Part shown: positions 22,186 to 33,353 of the stretch, piece after piece | Position numbering within the stretch: the first letter of the stretch is position 1 | Layout of the letters: every line of letters starts with the position of its first letter | DNA from: Rugalucina vietnamica | Lineage: Eukaryota > Mollusca > Bivalvia > Lucinida > Lucinidae | DNA length: 64,000 bases | Assembly (NCBI GenBank): GCA_964017185.1 | Contig: OZ024878.1 | Coordinates: forward strand, 216,501 to 280,500 | Reading direction: 5' to 3' | Position numbers and translations under genes: made by a program | Notes under the pieces: model-generated | What the model was told of the DNA's origin: nothing | Seen by the model: only the letters and a program-made list of their open reading frames with translations | Databases searched by the model: none

Positions 22186-22712
22186 TTTGTAAATATTTTC
22201 ATTTTCTGAAAAACATAGACTAGACAGTTAGCAACAGCAGTGCCTACGGATAACGTGAAGGAATTTCATAACAATAAAAGTAATTAAAAGAACGGATAGT
22301 AGAGTTATGCGCTAGCCATCTCATTTATTCTGCTTTTTTACACTTGTCTGTGCCCCCCCCCCCCCCTCCACCCACTAAATAGATGGTAGATATTCTTTCT
22401 TTAGAAAACAAAACTTTCAAGCATTTTATCATCTTCCCTGTGTCTGTTTGCAGCCCTCTTTGTGGAAGAACTGCGCGGCATCACGAAGACTATGCCATCT
22501 GTCTCACGACGCGACTTGTAAATGCGACATTGTCATTCTGACATTATGTGGTCATAGTGTACCTAACGGAATGTCGACATGACATTGCCTCGACGTTAAC
22601 GATATCACTCTTTCCAGGAAACCTAGAATATTTCATGGCAAGGTTAAGAAAAAAATTGCATAAACCGTTAATGGTTCACACATGCATGCTCATATACATG
22701 TAACAATTGATT
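22186..22712. other. Spacer with a poly(C) run
   Basis: A run of C lies near 22353-22367. Nothing else is recognisable between the two MITE copies. Confidence 0.5.
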
Positions 22713-22947
22713 TGAGCCACCGCATGGGAAAACCATTAATCTGCATAGCCGAAAACAAAGGCGCAGATCAGCTTCTCAGTAACTGCGAAGCTGATCAGCG
22801 CCTTTGTTTTCGCTACTCGGATAGAACATTTCCTATTATACTTAAATTCGAAATTTCAAGCTTCTAGCTCTTTTCTGTGCGTGTACAGGTCGGTTTGTGT
22901 CGGACCTGTTTGGAAACCACATTGTTGGTTTTCCCAGAGGCGGCTCA
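22713..22947 (+). mobile_element. Hairpin MITE, copy 4
   Basis: The ends are TGAGCCACCGCATGGGAAAA and its near-complement at 22927-22947, with TT flanks. The palindrome at 22749-22813 pairs 'cagatcagcttctcagt' with 'aactgcgaagctgatcag' and is nearly perfect. The length is 235 bp. Confidence 0.88.
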
Positions 22948-23153
22948 TTTAATTGCTGCGACTGCGAAAAGGTTCGCTGTTGCAATTTTCTTGTCTGTTC
23001 ACACGCTTCATATTTTGTAGAATCTATCATTTCAGGGTAACTTAGCCATTTGATTATTTAATGGTTTGCAATTTATTTGAGATACATGTATGTCTTAGGA
23101 GACTAAACTCTCACGCCTCATCAAAAACAATGCAACGATTGTTTTAAGCGTAA

Positions 23154-23154
<1 letters not shown>

Positions 23155-23184
<30 letters not shown>

Positions 23185-23370
23185 CATACATACATACATA
23201 CATACATACATACATACATACATACATACACGCACGCACGAACACACACACACATACATACATACATACATACATACATACATACATACATACATACATA
23301 CATACATACATACATACATACATACATACATTTATACATACATACATACATACATACATACATACATACC
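23155..23370. repeat. (TACA)n microsatellite
   Basis: About 210 bp of TACA/CATA repeats are interrupted once by 'cgcacgcacgaacacac'. The repeated Tyr-Val-Cys-Met frames on the minus strand are translations of this tract and not genes. Confidence 0.97.
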
Positions 23371-23384
23371 GCTGTTTCTTAATC

Positions 23385-23440
23385 ACTCGATCATCTCACC
23401 GCTGTGACTGGTGTGGGTTCGAGCCCCACTGAATTAAAAA
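23385..23440 (+). repeat. tRNA-derived SINE-like fragment between TACA tracts
   Basis: 'GTGGGTTCGAGCCCCAC' at 23413-23429 is an excellent T-arm and B box. The upstream part does not fold into a complete tRNA. An A-rich stretch and a second (TACA)n tract follow, as in SINE tails. Confidence 0.55.
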
Positions 23441-23505
23441 ATACATACATACATACATACATACATACATACATACATACATACATACATACATACATAC
23501 ATACA
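23441..23505. repeat. (TACA)n microsatellite
   Basis: About 65 bp of uninterrupted TACA follow directly after the SINE-like fragment. Confidence 0.95.
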
Positions 23506-23514
23506 AGTCATTGT

Positions 23515-24330
23515 CATAAGAGCTTTCCTGATCTCAAAAGTTTACGTAAAAAATCGTTAACAATTCTGATTGATCGCAAGACATTTGTAACAATGGCAAG
23601 GCATTCGTAAGGATTCGGTAGCATTAAATTCTATTGAGTTTCGATGTCCTTTAAGAATCGCTAGGGAATCGTAATATTTCACATTCAATACTTAAGTTTT
23701 TAGCATATTTTATTTATTCTGGTGCTACCCTTCAAGCAAAAGCCATTATTTATACTGTTAAGCTTCAACCTATTCATACTTGTATGTCTGACAAATAAAA
23801 GCCCCGTGAATTTTCGGTTTGCACAGTAAAATTGTCTTTTTTTATTATGTAAATCGTAATTTGAGAGAAACAGTAAATTGGTGTGTGTTTCAAGAGAAGA
23901 CTTTGATCAGTAATGATATAATTTGTCCATGCCCCTTTGAATTGCGGGCGATTTCAATTTACATTGATATTGTTTGCTATATTGCTTGCGAATAAGTGAC
24001 AAAGGAAAACAATTCGGCAAGCATTTGCTATGCAGTTGGTTCATTCGTAAGGTGTTTGTAAGGCGTTCGCATTATTTGCAACGGCATTTGTAAGCGTTCA
24101 TAACATTCGCAAGCCATTTTCAAGAATTCAGCAGTGTGGATGATAATCAATCGCAACATTCTTAAGACATTTGTAAGGATCTGTGAGCATTCTTAACGTT
24201 TTCGCAAAAACATAGTTTTCTACAAGCCCCGCCCCGTCCATTCGCATCATATTCGGTAATTTCAGCGCGATTTTCAAAATTTAGCATTCGCAAGGGATTT
24301 TCGGTATATGTGAGAGAAGCATTATACTTT
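23515..24330. repeat. Degenerate 'cgcaag / cattcgtaag' sub-repeat region
   Basis: Short related words (gcaagacatttgtaa, gcattcgtaagg, aaggcgttcgcatt, aacattcgcaagcc) recur every 10-25 bp at 23570-23660 and 24035-24300, in one orientation. The region has no long open frame. Confidence 0.45.
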
Positions 24331-25559
24331 AAGGTACAGGTACTCGCACAACGATGCACAGTGTATTTGTTAGTTATACATCCAATAAATATGATGGAAC
24401 TGTACTTCGTGCATAATTTTTACCCAAAACTTTTAGGTTGTAAAAAGGTGTTTTGAAGTATCATTTTGATAATCTATGGCAAAAAATAAGTTTACTGACA
24501 AAATAGTTTTTGAAAGAAACTGAACCTCTAAACCTTTGACACAGATTAATGCCGCGTGTAAAAACATCAAGAGAATTCCACCATGTTGTTGCAGTTGCCA
24601 TATGTTTGTTTTGATAGAGCATGTAACAAGTATAATAATACTAATTAGACCGTAAATTTTGGGGGTCAGTACCATCTGGCCTGAACAAATCCCCTTATGA
24701 TTTTCATGTAGGACTATGTTTGTAGGCTTGTTAAAAATCAGGGGGACTTGTATTGCTGGTAGCTTTAATGGTGAAACTACGCGTTATTTACGATACACCA
24801 GAATTAAAAAAAAACGTCATTTTAACACAAACAGATGGAAGGAAATAGTTTTCTAGCTACCCATACCCCCTCCCTCCCCAGAGGAAATTTCTACACTATG
24901 ATTCTCTAACATTGAAAAAGCTATCAAACTATGTTTTCTGCTTCTGGAAGCGTTTGCGTTATACGCTATGCTTTATTAAATTACTCTAAATATTCTATTT
25001 TTGATTTTTTTAATGGGGGTACACATAGAAAATTGATAATATCTCAATTGATTTTTATCCTGGACCATTGAACTTGGTCTCATTTTAAAGCTTAGACAAA
25101 GTCCTTTCATCTTATGATAAGTAATGGAAAATATCTCATTTGCATATTCATGACTTTTCATTAAAACTTTCAAATGAAAAAAGCAGTTAAAAATCAATTA
25201 TCCCTTAAAAACTAAGTTCAGGCCTAAACTAGCATTGTGGTTCATCGTTATTGTACCAATAATACTGTTTGACAAATTTGTTCATGGCATGGGCCTGAAT
25301 AAAACTCATTTCATTTGCATGTTCATGAATATTAATAAAAATGACGAAAATCAGCATTTACAAAGAAAGAAAATATTGCCATTTGAAGGGTTTGGTGTGG
25401 GTTATAGGGTGTAACTTGCACCCTTAGAACAAATGCTCAAGGGTTCCAGCTTGGTCAGTGGATCACTTTAATGCCCTTTTGAGTCACGTAAAATCACAGA
25501 GTGTTCACACCCGCCCCTAATAAGCACAGGAAGTAAGGTGGTACACCTATATTACCACA
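24331..25559. other. AT-rich spacer
   Basis: No recognisable features were seen. The minus-strand frames of 73-80 codons have no resemblance to known families. Confidence 0.4.
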
Positions 25560-27730
25560 TGTATCATGGCTACCATATTACCACATGTATCTTGGCTACT
25601 AATAAACCTAGAGAGCAGAAATAGGTAGCAAATGATTGATTTGGCAATGCTATATAACCATGTAAAAAGATATTATTATCAAAATGACTTTCTGGTATTC
25701 GAGTATTTATGAAAACTTTATATATTAGACAAAAATCACATAAAATGGAGTAAACCTTCACAATTGTTTATATCTCAGCAACCAAAGGCTCTAAAGAGCT
25801 TGAATTGGTATCAAATGATTGCTATGACAATGCTCTATAACCATGTAACAAGATATATAAACAAGCTGGCTATCTAAATGCTCAAATGTTAAAAAGAACA
25901 GATTTTAGAGAAAATAACAAATAAATGAAGGGGGTATATCAACAAAATTCTGATATCTCAGCAACCAAAAATTCTAGAGACCTGATTTTTTTTATTAAAT
26001 GATTGTTTTCGTGATGTTCTATAATAATGTGAAAAGATACAGAAAGATTTTGACTTTCTTGGTGTTCAAATATTGATGAGAACTTTCAATAATAGAGAAA
26101 AATAATAGACCAATGTATGGGGGTATACCTACAGAAACGTTTATAGCTCGGCGACCAAAAGCCATAGCGAGCTGAAATTGGTAACAAATGATTGTTATGA
26201 TAACATCTTAAAACACAAAATAAGGTACATTAACAATCAGACCTTCGTGCTGTTCGAATACTTAGGAAACTTTAAATATTAGATATAAATCACAGGAAAT
26301 GATGGGGGTACACCTAAAGAAACGTGATTTTCTCAGGAACCAAAAGTCATAAAGAACAAAAATTGGAATCAAATGATTGCTATGAAAATTTTCTATAATA
26401 ATGTAATAAGATATATAAATCGGCTGACTTTCTTGTTGCTCAAATATTTAAGAGAACTTCAGATTTAAGAGAAAAATCACTGGCAAACGAAGGGGGTATA
26501 CCAATAAAACTGCTGATATCTCAGTGACCAACAGCTATAGAGAGCTAAAATTGGTATCAAATGATTGTTAGAATAAAGTTCTATAATCATTTGATAGGAT
26601 ACATAAAAAATTTGACTTTCTCGTCGTTGGAATATGGATGAGAACTTTAAATATAAGATAAAAATCGCAGAAAAATAGAGGGCGTATACCAACGGAAACG
26701 TATATATCTCAACAACCAAAAGTTATAGAGAGCTGAAATTGGTATCAACTGATTGCTATGACAATATTCTATAATCATGTAAAGGATATATAAACAAGCT
26801 GTCTGTCTTGATGCTCAAATATTTTAGAAAACTTAAGATATAAGAGAAAAATCACTGGCAAACGAAGGTGATATACCAATAAAACTGCTTATATCTCAGT
26901 GACCAAACGCTCTAGAGAGCTGAAATTAGTATCAAATGATTGCTAGAATAATGGGATAAATCATTAATAATTTGACTTTCTCGTTGGTGGAATATTGATG
27001 AGAACTTTGAATATTAGATAAAAATCTCAGAAAACTAGAGGGGGTATACCAACGGAAACGTATATATCTCAACAACAAACGTCCTAGAGAGCTAAAATTG
27101 CTATCAAATGATTGCTATGACAATATTCTATAATCATGTAAAGGGTATATAGACGAGCTGTCTTTCTTGTTGCTCAAATATTTAAGAGAACTTAAGATAT
27201 ATGAGAAATCACAGGCAAACGAAGGGGATATACCAATAAAACCGCTTATATTTCAGTGACCAAAAGCTCTAGAGAGCTGAAATTGGTATTAAATGATTGC
27301 TAGAATAATGGTATATGATCATGGGATAAAAACATACATAATATGACTTTCTCATTGTTGGAATATTGATGAGAACATTGAAAATTAGATAAAAATCTCA
27401 GAAACCTAGAGGGTGTATACCAACCGAAACGTATATATCTCAACAACCAAAAGTCATAGAGAGCTGGAATTGATATTAAATGATTGCTATGACAATATTC
27501 TATAACCATGTAAAGGGTATATAAACAAGTTGACTTTCTTGTTGCTCAAATATTTAAGAGAAAAATCACTGGCAAACGAAGGGGGTATACCAATAAAACT
27601 GTTAATATCTCAATGACAAAAAGCTCTAAAAAGCTGAAAGTGATATCAAATGATTGCTTAGATAATGTACTAAAACCATGTGGTAAGACAGACAAACAAT
27701 CTGACTTACTTGATTTTCGAATACTGATAA
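25560..27730. repeat. ~185-bp tandem array with dimeric higher-order units
   Basis: At least eleven units are marked by 'atatctca..(a/g)accaaa', 'gagagct(g/a)aaattg', 'tatcaaatgattg' and 'gggtatacca'. Marker positions are about 25769, 25958, 26140, 26330, 26513, 26703, 26889, 27061, 27246, 27430 and 27604. From 26513 onward two unit types alternate: 'ctcagtgacc' with 'caataaaactg', and 'ctcaacaac' with 'caacggaaacg'. This gives a 357-376-bp dimer. It looks like a satellite-type array. Confidence 0.88.
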
Positions 27731-28048
27731 AAAGGTACAAGTAGGCAAAGATCAGGAAAAGGCGCAATCAGAAAAAGATTCCCACTCCAAAAACCGAGGT
27801 GGGAAAAAACCAAACTAACAATCAGGTACTTATACCATGAAACATATCGTAAGCCGAATGAGCAGCTATTTTCCCAATAGGTGGCCACTCAGTTACCTTA
27901 ACTTAACTAAAAATATGAAAACATACATAAGGCGCCAACAGCACAAAAAATTTTAAACACCAAGACATAAAACAAAAAGAACCACTACAGAAGTATCGAC
28001 TTGGAACGATCAGTAACACAAAGTTACTGGCGGGCTTAAACCGGTTTA
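27731..28048 (-). repeat. Repeat A copy inserted in the tandem array
   Basis: This nearly complete copy on the minus strand runs from 'aaccggtttaagcccgcc' at the right end to 'tttgcctacttgtacc' at the left. Tandem-array sequence lies immediately on both sides, so this copy defines the approximate limits of repeat A at about 315 bp. Confidence 0.85.
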
Positions 28049-28165
28049 AATATTAGAGAAAAATCACAAAAAATAGAGGGAGTATACCAACAAAAAATTA
28101 TAACTCAGCAATCAAAAGTAATAGAGAGCTAAAATTGGTATCAAATATTTGCTATGGTAATGTTC
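28049..28165. repeat. Tandem array, continued
   Basis: Part of one ~185-bp unit resumes after the repeat A insertion, with 'agtataccaacaaa', 'ctcagcaatcaaaag' and 'agagagctaaaattgg'. Confidence 0.8.
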
Positions 28166-29157
28166 TACGGGGTCTGTCCCAGAAATACGTAGACATTTGT
28201 GATAAAACAGTAATGTGTCTGCAGAATTTCATGAAATTTATATGATCTGTTTGCATACATCTTATAAACATTTCGTACAAATATGGATGAATTCACCCCT
28301 TACACAGCAGATTTATATGCATTTATTCCAAGAGGGGTAGGTGTCTACGGCGCACGTCAAAAACACTGTTTTGAAATTCATCAAGATCAAATTCAACAGT
28401 TCCTGTAATTGCGAGTTGAGGTGATATTACACAATTTTAACTATCAGTTACACAAGTAATTATGTAAGATAAGTTTTGGAAAGTTTGAAATCATTTCCAC
28501 CATCAGCGTTGATTTTATAGAAAACCTACTGCAATTATTTAATTGGAAAATAGTGACGTAATGTAAGATTTGCGGCACAAAATTAGACCTTCCCCAAGCT
28601 TTTCTTTCCAGTTAAGTTTATTTAACAAAATTATTTTATAAAATCAACCTTCTATTGCGTCATTAATAATCCTGTGATGATTCTGTATGCATTTTTTCTT
28701 TAAATATTCTAAATGCTCGTTTCTTGTTGTCATTTTAAACAAGCGACATCTTCTTGTTTTATTTCAGTCTAAAATAAAATTAGTGATAAAACTGATCATG
28801 TTTTTTTTCTACTTATCATTTATAACTCAAATTATTGACTATAATTTTAACTAAGAAGACTTTATCAATGCCTAGATGACAATATTAATCACAATAACGG
28901 CTCTAATAAAGAGACTGCACACAAAACATTCAACCACCCCTCCACAAAAACGAAGCAAAATGATTTTCAACGTGCTCCGTAAACGCCGATACACCATCAT
29001 ATAAATTTCCATAACTTTTGCAATTTGTAAGCGATTGAACTAATATTTTCACAGATTGCTCAGTACAAATGTAGTTTAAAAGCATGAACATATCTGTGAA
29101 TTTCAACGAAAAGTTCACGAAATATCATATATCTTTATGATTTCCCGGGACAGGATA
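28166..29157. mobile_element. TA-flanked TIR insertion inside the tandem array
   Basis: The left end TACGGGGTCTGTCCCAGAAA and the reverse-complemented right end TATCCTGTCCCGGGAAAT form short imperfect TIRs. Tandem-unit sequence is interrupted at 'gttcta' and resumes at 'taagatttatgaaaaatttg'. A TA target site suggests the Tc1/mariner group. The 62-codon minus-strand frame at 28930-29118 resembles nothing I know. The length is about 990 bp. Confidence 0.65.
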
Positions 29158-29450
29158 AGATTTATGAAAAATTTGACTTTCTTAATGTTTGAATATTGAT
29201 GAGAACTTAAAATATTAGATAAAAATCACAGAAAAATAGAAGGAGTATACCAACGGAAACATTTATATCTCAGCAACCAAAAGTCCTAAGAAGCCGAAAT
29301 TGGTATAAATGATTGATATGACAATAATCAATAACCATGTTATGTAATGAGATATATGAATAAGCTGACTCTCTTGTTGCAAAACAATTAAGTAAACATA
29401 GGATATAAGAGAAAAAACTCACAAATGAAGGGGGTATACTAGAAAAAAAC
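29158..29450. repeat. Tandem array, right end
   Basis: About one and a half further units follow, with 'ctcagcaaccaaaagtcc' near 29262, ending after 'gaagggggtatac' near 29440. Confidence 0.75.
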
Positions 29451-29626
29451 TCGAAGAATTTTACCATAAAGCTACCACCTAGAAAGGTCCCCCCGACGCC
29501 TACAACCTCTCTTGACATTCGCACAGTTGCTTGCGATCTGCTTACATCACGCATCATCTGCAAACTCGCAAAACCAAAAGTCGCAAGGCTGATGTGATGG
29601 TTAATAGCACAACACAAACGAACAAA

Positions 29627-30383
29627 AGTCAAATTCGCATGCGCAAAAAATACACACATGTAAATATACTCCGGTGTGTATTTATACTCCGGTGTGCAAA
29701 TCAGCCTGAGAGTAAATTAAAATTGCGTTCGCATGGGTTTAATCACCTGGAGTATTTTTGTATGTAAATTTATCATTTCTGGATTAAATCCTGTTGATTT
29801 AAATTTTCTGTTTTTGAAAAACAAGAAGAGGCTGCTTCAAGGTGTTCTTGTAGACTTTGGAAGCAGAGGAGAATCATGTAATGGTCAAGCATAACCTTGG
29901 CAGATATACAGTTCCCTTTTATCATCCTTCCACAAGGAATTACTATTAAAATGTGCTAAGAATCCACAACAAGAATGATGAAGAAATAGTGTGGCTGTTT
30001 GCACTCCAAATGACTTAAAATGTGTTGAATGACAGTAAACTCTTATTTAGCAACAAAGTCCACAGTTTCAGCGGCTGTCATATAATCAGTTATGAACAAA
30101 AAATGTGAAAATTTGTTATTTAAAAGCAGAATATTGACTAGAAATAAAAATACTCATGGGTAAATTTTACTTTGCGTTCACATGGGACAAAATAGTAAAT
30201 TTACACGCGTGTATTTGTAAAAATAAAATTTGCATCTGGTTAGACCCAGGAGTAAATTTACCCATATGTAAATATACTCCGGTGTGTATTTGCGTTCGCA
30301 TGCGCCATTTGCCTACCCAGAGTAAAATTTGCACACCGGAGTATATTTACACGCGTGTATTATTGGCGCATGCGAATTGGACT
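29627..30383. mobile_element. TIR element with CCGGAGTATA motifs, 757 bp
   Basis: The ends AGTCAAATTCGCATGCGC and AGTCCAATTCGCATGCGC (the latter reverse-complemented) begin inverted repeats of about 60 bp. These contain 'tgtaaatatactccggtgtg'. AAA flanks both sides and may be a 3-bp target duplication. The word ACTCCGGTGTG or its complement recurs near both ends. No transposase frame is visible. Confidence 0.75.
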
Positions 30384-30429
30384 AAAGAGATGCGTGTTCT
30401 CATTCTAGTTGCTGCAGTAAATTACATGC

Positions 30430-30672
30430 GAGGTAAAATGCTGTAAATTCCGAAATTTTTGGCGTGAAGTTTATTTTGCGAATTTTCTGTTTCCGAATGA
30501 TTCACGAGGTCTTGAATTCGCGAACGGGTTCCCCTTTAATCTAATTGCATATGGATAATTCTTTATTAGCGAAAATCTTGAATTCGCGAGACATCAAAAT
30601 CGCGAATATACGCGAAAATGTAGTTCTCAGGAAGATTTTCGACCTTACAGTACGAAAAAATATAGGAATCAA
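30430..30672. repeat. 'attcgcgaa' type dispersed repeat region
   Basis: Repeated words 'gaattcgcga', 'atcgcgaatatacgcg' and 'ttgcgaattttc' recur over about 200 bp. This is a likely dispersed repeat, but its ends were not found. Confidence 0.35.
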
Positions 30673-30798
30673 ACATGGTTTTCTATGCATTAACATCTGC
30701 TTGGCCCCGAGGGAGGCGTTGAAAGCCGAGCCTGAAAGGCGAGGGTTTCAACCCTCCCGATGGGGCCCAGTAGATGTAAATGCATCAGAAAGAAAATG
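30673..30798. repeat. GC-rich foldback palindrome, ~126 bp
   Basis: The outer arms 'atgcattaacatctgc' and 'agatgtaaatgcat' enclose 'ggccccgagggagg' paired with 'cctcccgatggggcc'. The core contains a perfect small palindrome, GAGGGTTTCAACCCTC. It stands out as GC-rich in AT-rich surroundings. Confidence 0.75.
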
Positions 30799-31134
30799 TT
30801 AAGAGAAATTGTCCAGATTTTGCATAAAATTATGAAACTAAAATGGCGCGGAAAAATGACGTTAGCTAACGGTGTTTTAAAAATGCTGCTTTCGGGACAA
30901 ACTTCAACGTCATCATGACGTCACAAAAAATAATAAATCAAATTTACGTTACGCGATGATGTCAATTTTTGCGAGAGGCCCTGCAACTGGCATAAGTAAA
31001 AACCATGTATTAACAGCACGCGTTCACGATAATCGCAATATTAATACATGGCTTTCTTTTCATTAATAAATTGCTGTTAATATCGTGTGACACGGGTATT
31101 TATGAAATAGTATAGATTACAAAGTATGTCATTC

Positions 31135-31206
31135 TATGTATTGTTTTATGTCTTGGTGTTGAATTCTTGTGCTGTTTGCACCTTATGTACGTTTTCATAT
31201 TTTAAT
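31135..31206 (+). repeat. Repeat A fragment
   Basis: 'tgttttatgtcttggtgtt' followed by 'gcaccttatgtacgttttc' matches the middle of repeat A. Confidence 0.65.
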
Positions 31207-31214
31207 TTTTGATC

Positions 31215-31797
31215 TCTATGGATGTTTTGACACCAACACCTACCGCCTTTTTTCATTTTGTTAAAAAAGATATTGCATGAATGTGTTTTTGATATGCAGC
31301 TTTTCAAAACGTCGGAATTCGGATGGATTGAAAAGCATTATTTAGTTTAACATTAAGGGTGTTGCATGCTGTGTTTGATGGATAAACAACCAAATTTTAT
31401 TGGAGTGATGAGTACTAAGCTTTATGTGAGTCTTTGAACAATATCTCAAAACCCTTATTTTTGGTCAACAATAGTGTTTTTGTCTAATAATATATATATA
31501 TATATATATTTTTGCTTTAAATGATTGCTTTTTGTATCTTGAGTCAGCATGTGAAACGAATTCAGGGTTGGAAGCCCAGAAATAAAGATGTGGGCTTTTT
31601 TTGCTGCATCCCAAATTTTGGTGTATTCAAAAACTTGCATTTTTGCACGTTTTAACTTAACGATTTCAAGACAAATTATTGCTTTGTCATTCACGATGCC
31701 CTTTAAGATATTAAGTTTCAAAAGTTTATTTGAAAAAGATCTACGTATACTTAACATTATTTTAAAATGAGAAAAATATTAACTGGTGCAAAACTTC
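31215..31797 (+). repeat. Repeat D, copy 2
   Basis: This is the reverse complement of most of the TIR element at 9231-10028. It shares 'gatatgcagcttttcaaaa', 'gatggattgaaaagc', 'atctcaaaa' and, at the right end, 'ggtgcaaaacttct'. A (TA)n run lies at 31488-31509. It lies in the presumed intron just before the PPxY exon. Confidence 0.7.
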
Positions 31798-31848
31798 TGT
31801 TTATGGGATGATCTAATATTTTTATTTACTGTGTCTGTTGTTTTACAG

Positions 31849-33175
31849 ATTGTCATCCTCCAGTATATACCGCGACTAAAAATCGCAATAATAGAGTTCA
31901 GCTACCACCAGAAAATTCATATGAACCACCACCAAGATACTTTGATGCACAACCGCAAAGATATTCAGTGAAACAACCGATAGGATATCCCGATGAACTT
32001 CCGCTAAGATACTCTCATGAACCACCACCAAGATACTTTGATGCACAACCGCCAAGATATTCAGTGGAACAACCGATAGGATATCCTGATGAACTTCCGC
32101 TAAGATACTCTCATGAACCACCACCAAGATACTTTGATGCACAACCGCCAAGATATTCAGTGGAACAACCGATAGGATATCCTGATGAACTTCCGCTAAG
32201 ATACTCTCATGAACCACCACCAAGATACTTTGATGCACAACCGTCAAGATATTCAGTGGAACAACCGATAGGATATCCTGATGAACTTCCGCTAAGATAC
32301 TCTCATGAACCACCACCAAGATACGTTGATGCACAACCGCCAAGATATTCAGTGGAACAACCGATAGGATATCCTGATGTATTCAGATGAACCCCCGCCA
32401 AGCTATTCACACGTATTTGATACAAGGTCAAACGCCTATGCAATAAACTATACTGAACAAAGAAGTGAACAATCTGGAAATGGTCGCATCAGTACAATAT
32501 CTGGACGCCTTGTCACAGAGCAAACTCCAACAGAATTTGACCGACATGAAGAAAACGCTGGCTCTCTTGAGAGACACACTTTCATCTTTTCAACACACCC
32601 TCAATGTCAGGTGAGACAGACAGAACATACTGGTACCCTGCCTCACAATCATGTATCACAAACAAGACGTTACCTACCTATCGGAGGTGAACACTGGTTC
32701 CGTTGAAAAATGCATAATTCCTCTTCCTACAGACCCTGACCATCAGGTGACACACACAGTCGTAAATACTAGTTCTCCTGAAGCACTCCAGGGTCTAAAC
32801 AGACGACAAAGAACTGACACAGACAATAACACTCAACTCCCTGATTCCAATGATACAACAGATCCAGAGATTCGATGTACGAGTATACGATTAATCTGCT
32901 TTGCTTTTGGAGCATGTCTGATATGTTTAATTACAGGAATATTGGCTTTGTACTTTGTGTGGAGGAAGCACAAGTTTTTTTCAGCAGGACAGAACAAAGA
33001 GGCACTGAAGTCAGAAAATGCGGCAGTCATTCTTATCGTTGTCAGTTTTATAATATTCCCCGTGGGTTGTATTGTCACGCTTTGTTTGGCTGGGCGCTAT
33101 ATGTTTTTAATATACATTATGATAGCATCCTTATTTGCTTCCTTTTTTGTTGCGCACTTTGTTCATTTTTATTAG
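31849..33175 (+). CDS. PPxY-repeat protein with hydrophobic C-terminus (dispanin/CD225-like?), frame broken
   Basis: A good acceptor ('ctgttgttttacag') precedes 31849 and opens a frame starting '(xx)CHPPVYTATKNRNN'. It continues through five 32-residue repeats to a stop at 32388-32390. The sequence right after the array reads on in the next frame ('YSDEPPPSYSHVFD') to 32610. A donor CAG|GTGAGA at 32610/32611 and an acceptor 'ctgaccatcag' at 32746 could join it in phase to 32747-33175. The C-terminal part has one hydrophobic helix ('LICFAFGACLICLITGILA'), a basic/polar link ('WRKHKFFSAGQNKEALKSE') and two more hydrophobic stretches before a stop at 33175. The pattern of a proline-rich N-terminus, a helix, 'G..xEA..S..A' and a second helix resembles dispanin/CD225 and PRRT-type membrane proteins, by inference. 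PPxY motifs, about ten in all, normally bind WW domains such as those of NEDD4-type ligases. The 5' exon is not identified. The frame break may be pseudogenisation or misassembly of the array. Confidence 0.6.
31923..32402 (+). repeat. 96-bp coding minisatellite, five copies
   Basis: Units begin at 31923, 32019, 32115, 32211 and 32307 with 'gaaccaccaccaagatac'. They are nearly identical, with only a few substitutions (for example PQRY, PSRY and YVDA variants). The period is exactly 32 codons: EPPPRYFDAQPPRYSV followed by EQPIGYPDELPLRYSH. The fifth unit is cut short after 'cctgatg', where the frame changes. Confidence 0.95.
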
Positions 33176-33353
33176 ATTTCTCTCAAAAATTAGTTTTGAA
33201 AAGCCGATAGTTATAACATGATGAGTTATTTTCTATTAGAGATTGCCATACGTTCAGAAAAGGGTCTACTTGTTTCTGTCTTACAGCTTTCATTAGCCGA
33301 GCATTGTTTGGAAATCATAATTATCCAGGGCACCATTAAAACAGCATGCTATT
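33176..33353 (+). other. Presumed 3' untranslated region of the PPxY gene
   Basis: No strong AATAAA is present between the stop and the MITE at 33354. The nearest AATAAA-like word ('aaaataaaag') is at about 33543, inside the MITE. Confidence 0.3.

Noticed and set aside
23095-23386. Overlapping minus-strand frames of repeated Tyr-Val-Cys-Met
   Set aside because: They are translations of the (TACA)n microsatellite in all three frames.
23413-23429. Functional tRNA gene
   Set aside because: Only the T-arm is convincing; acceptor and anticodon arms do not form. The same applies to the other tRNA-like pieces in the window.
31876-32343. 155-codon minus-strand frame across the 96-bp repeat
   Set aside because: It is the shadow of the plus-strand PPxY array. 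The plus frame has an acceptor site, recognisable motifs and a downstream membrane region, and the minus frame has none.
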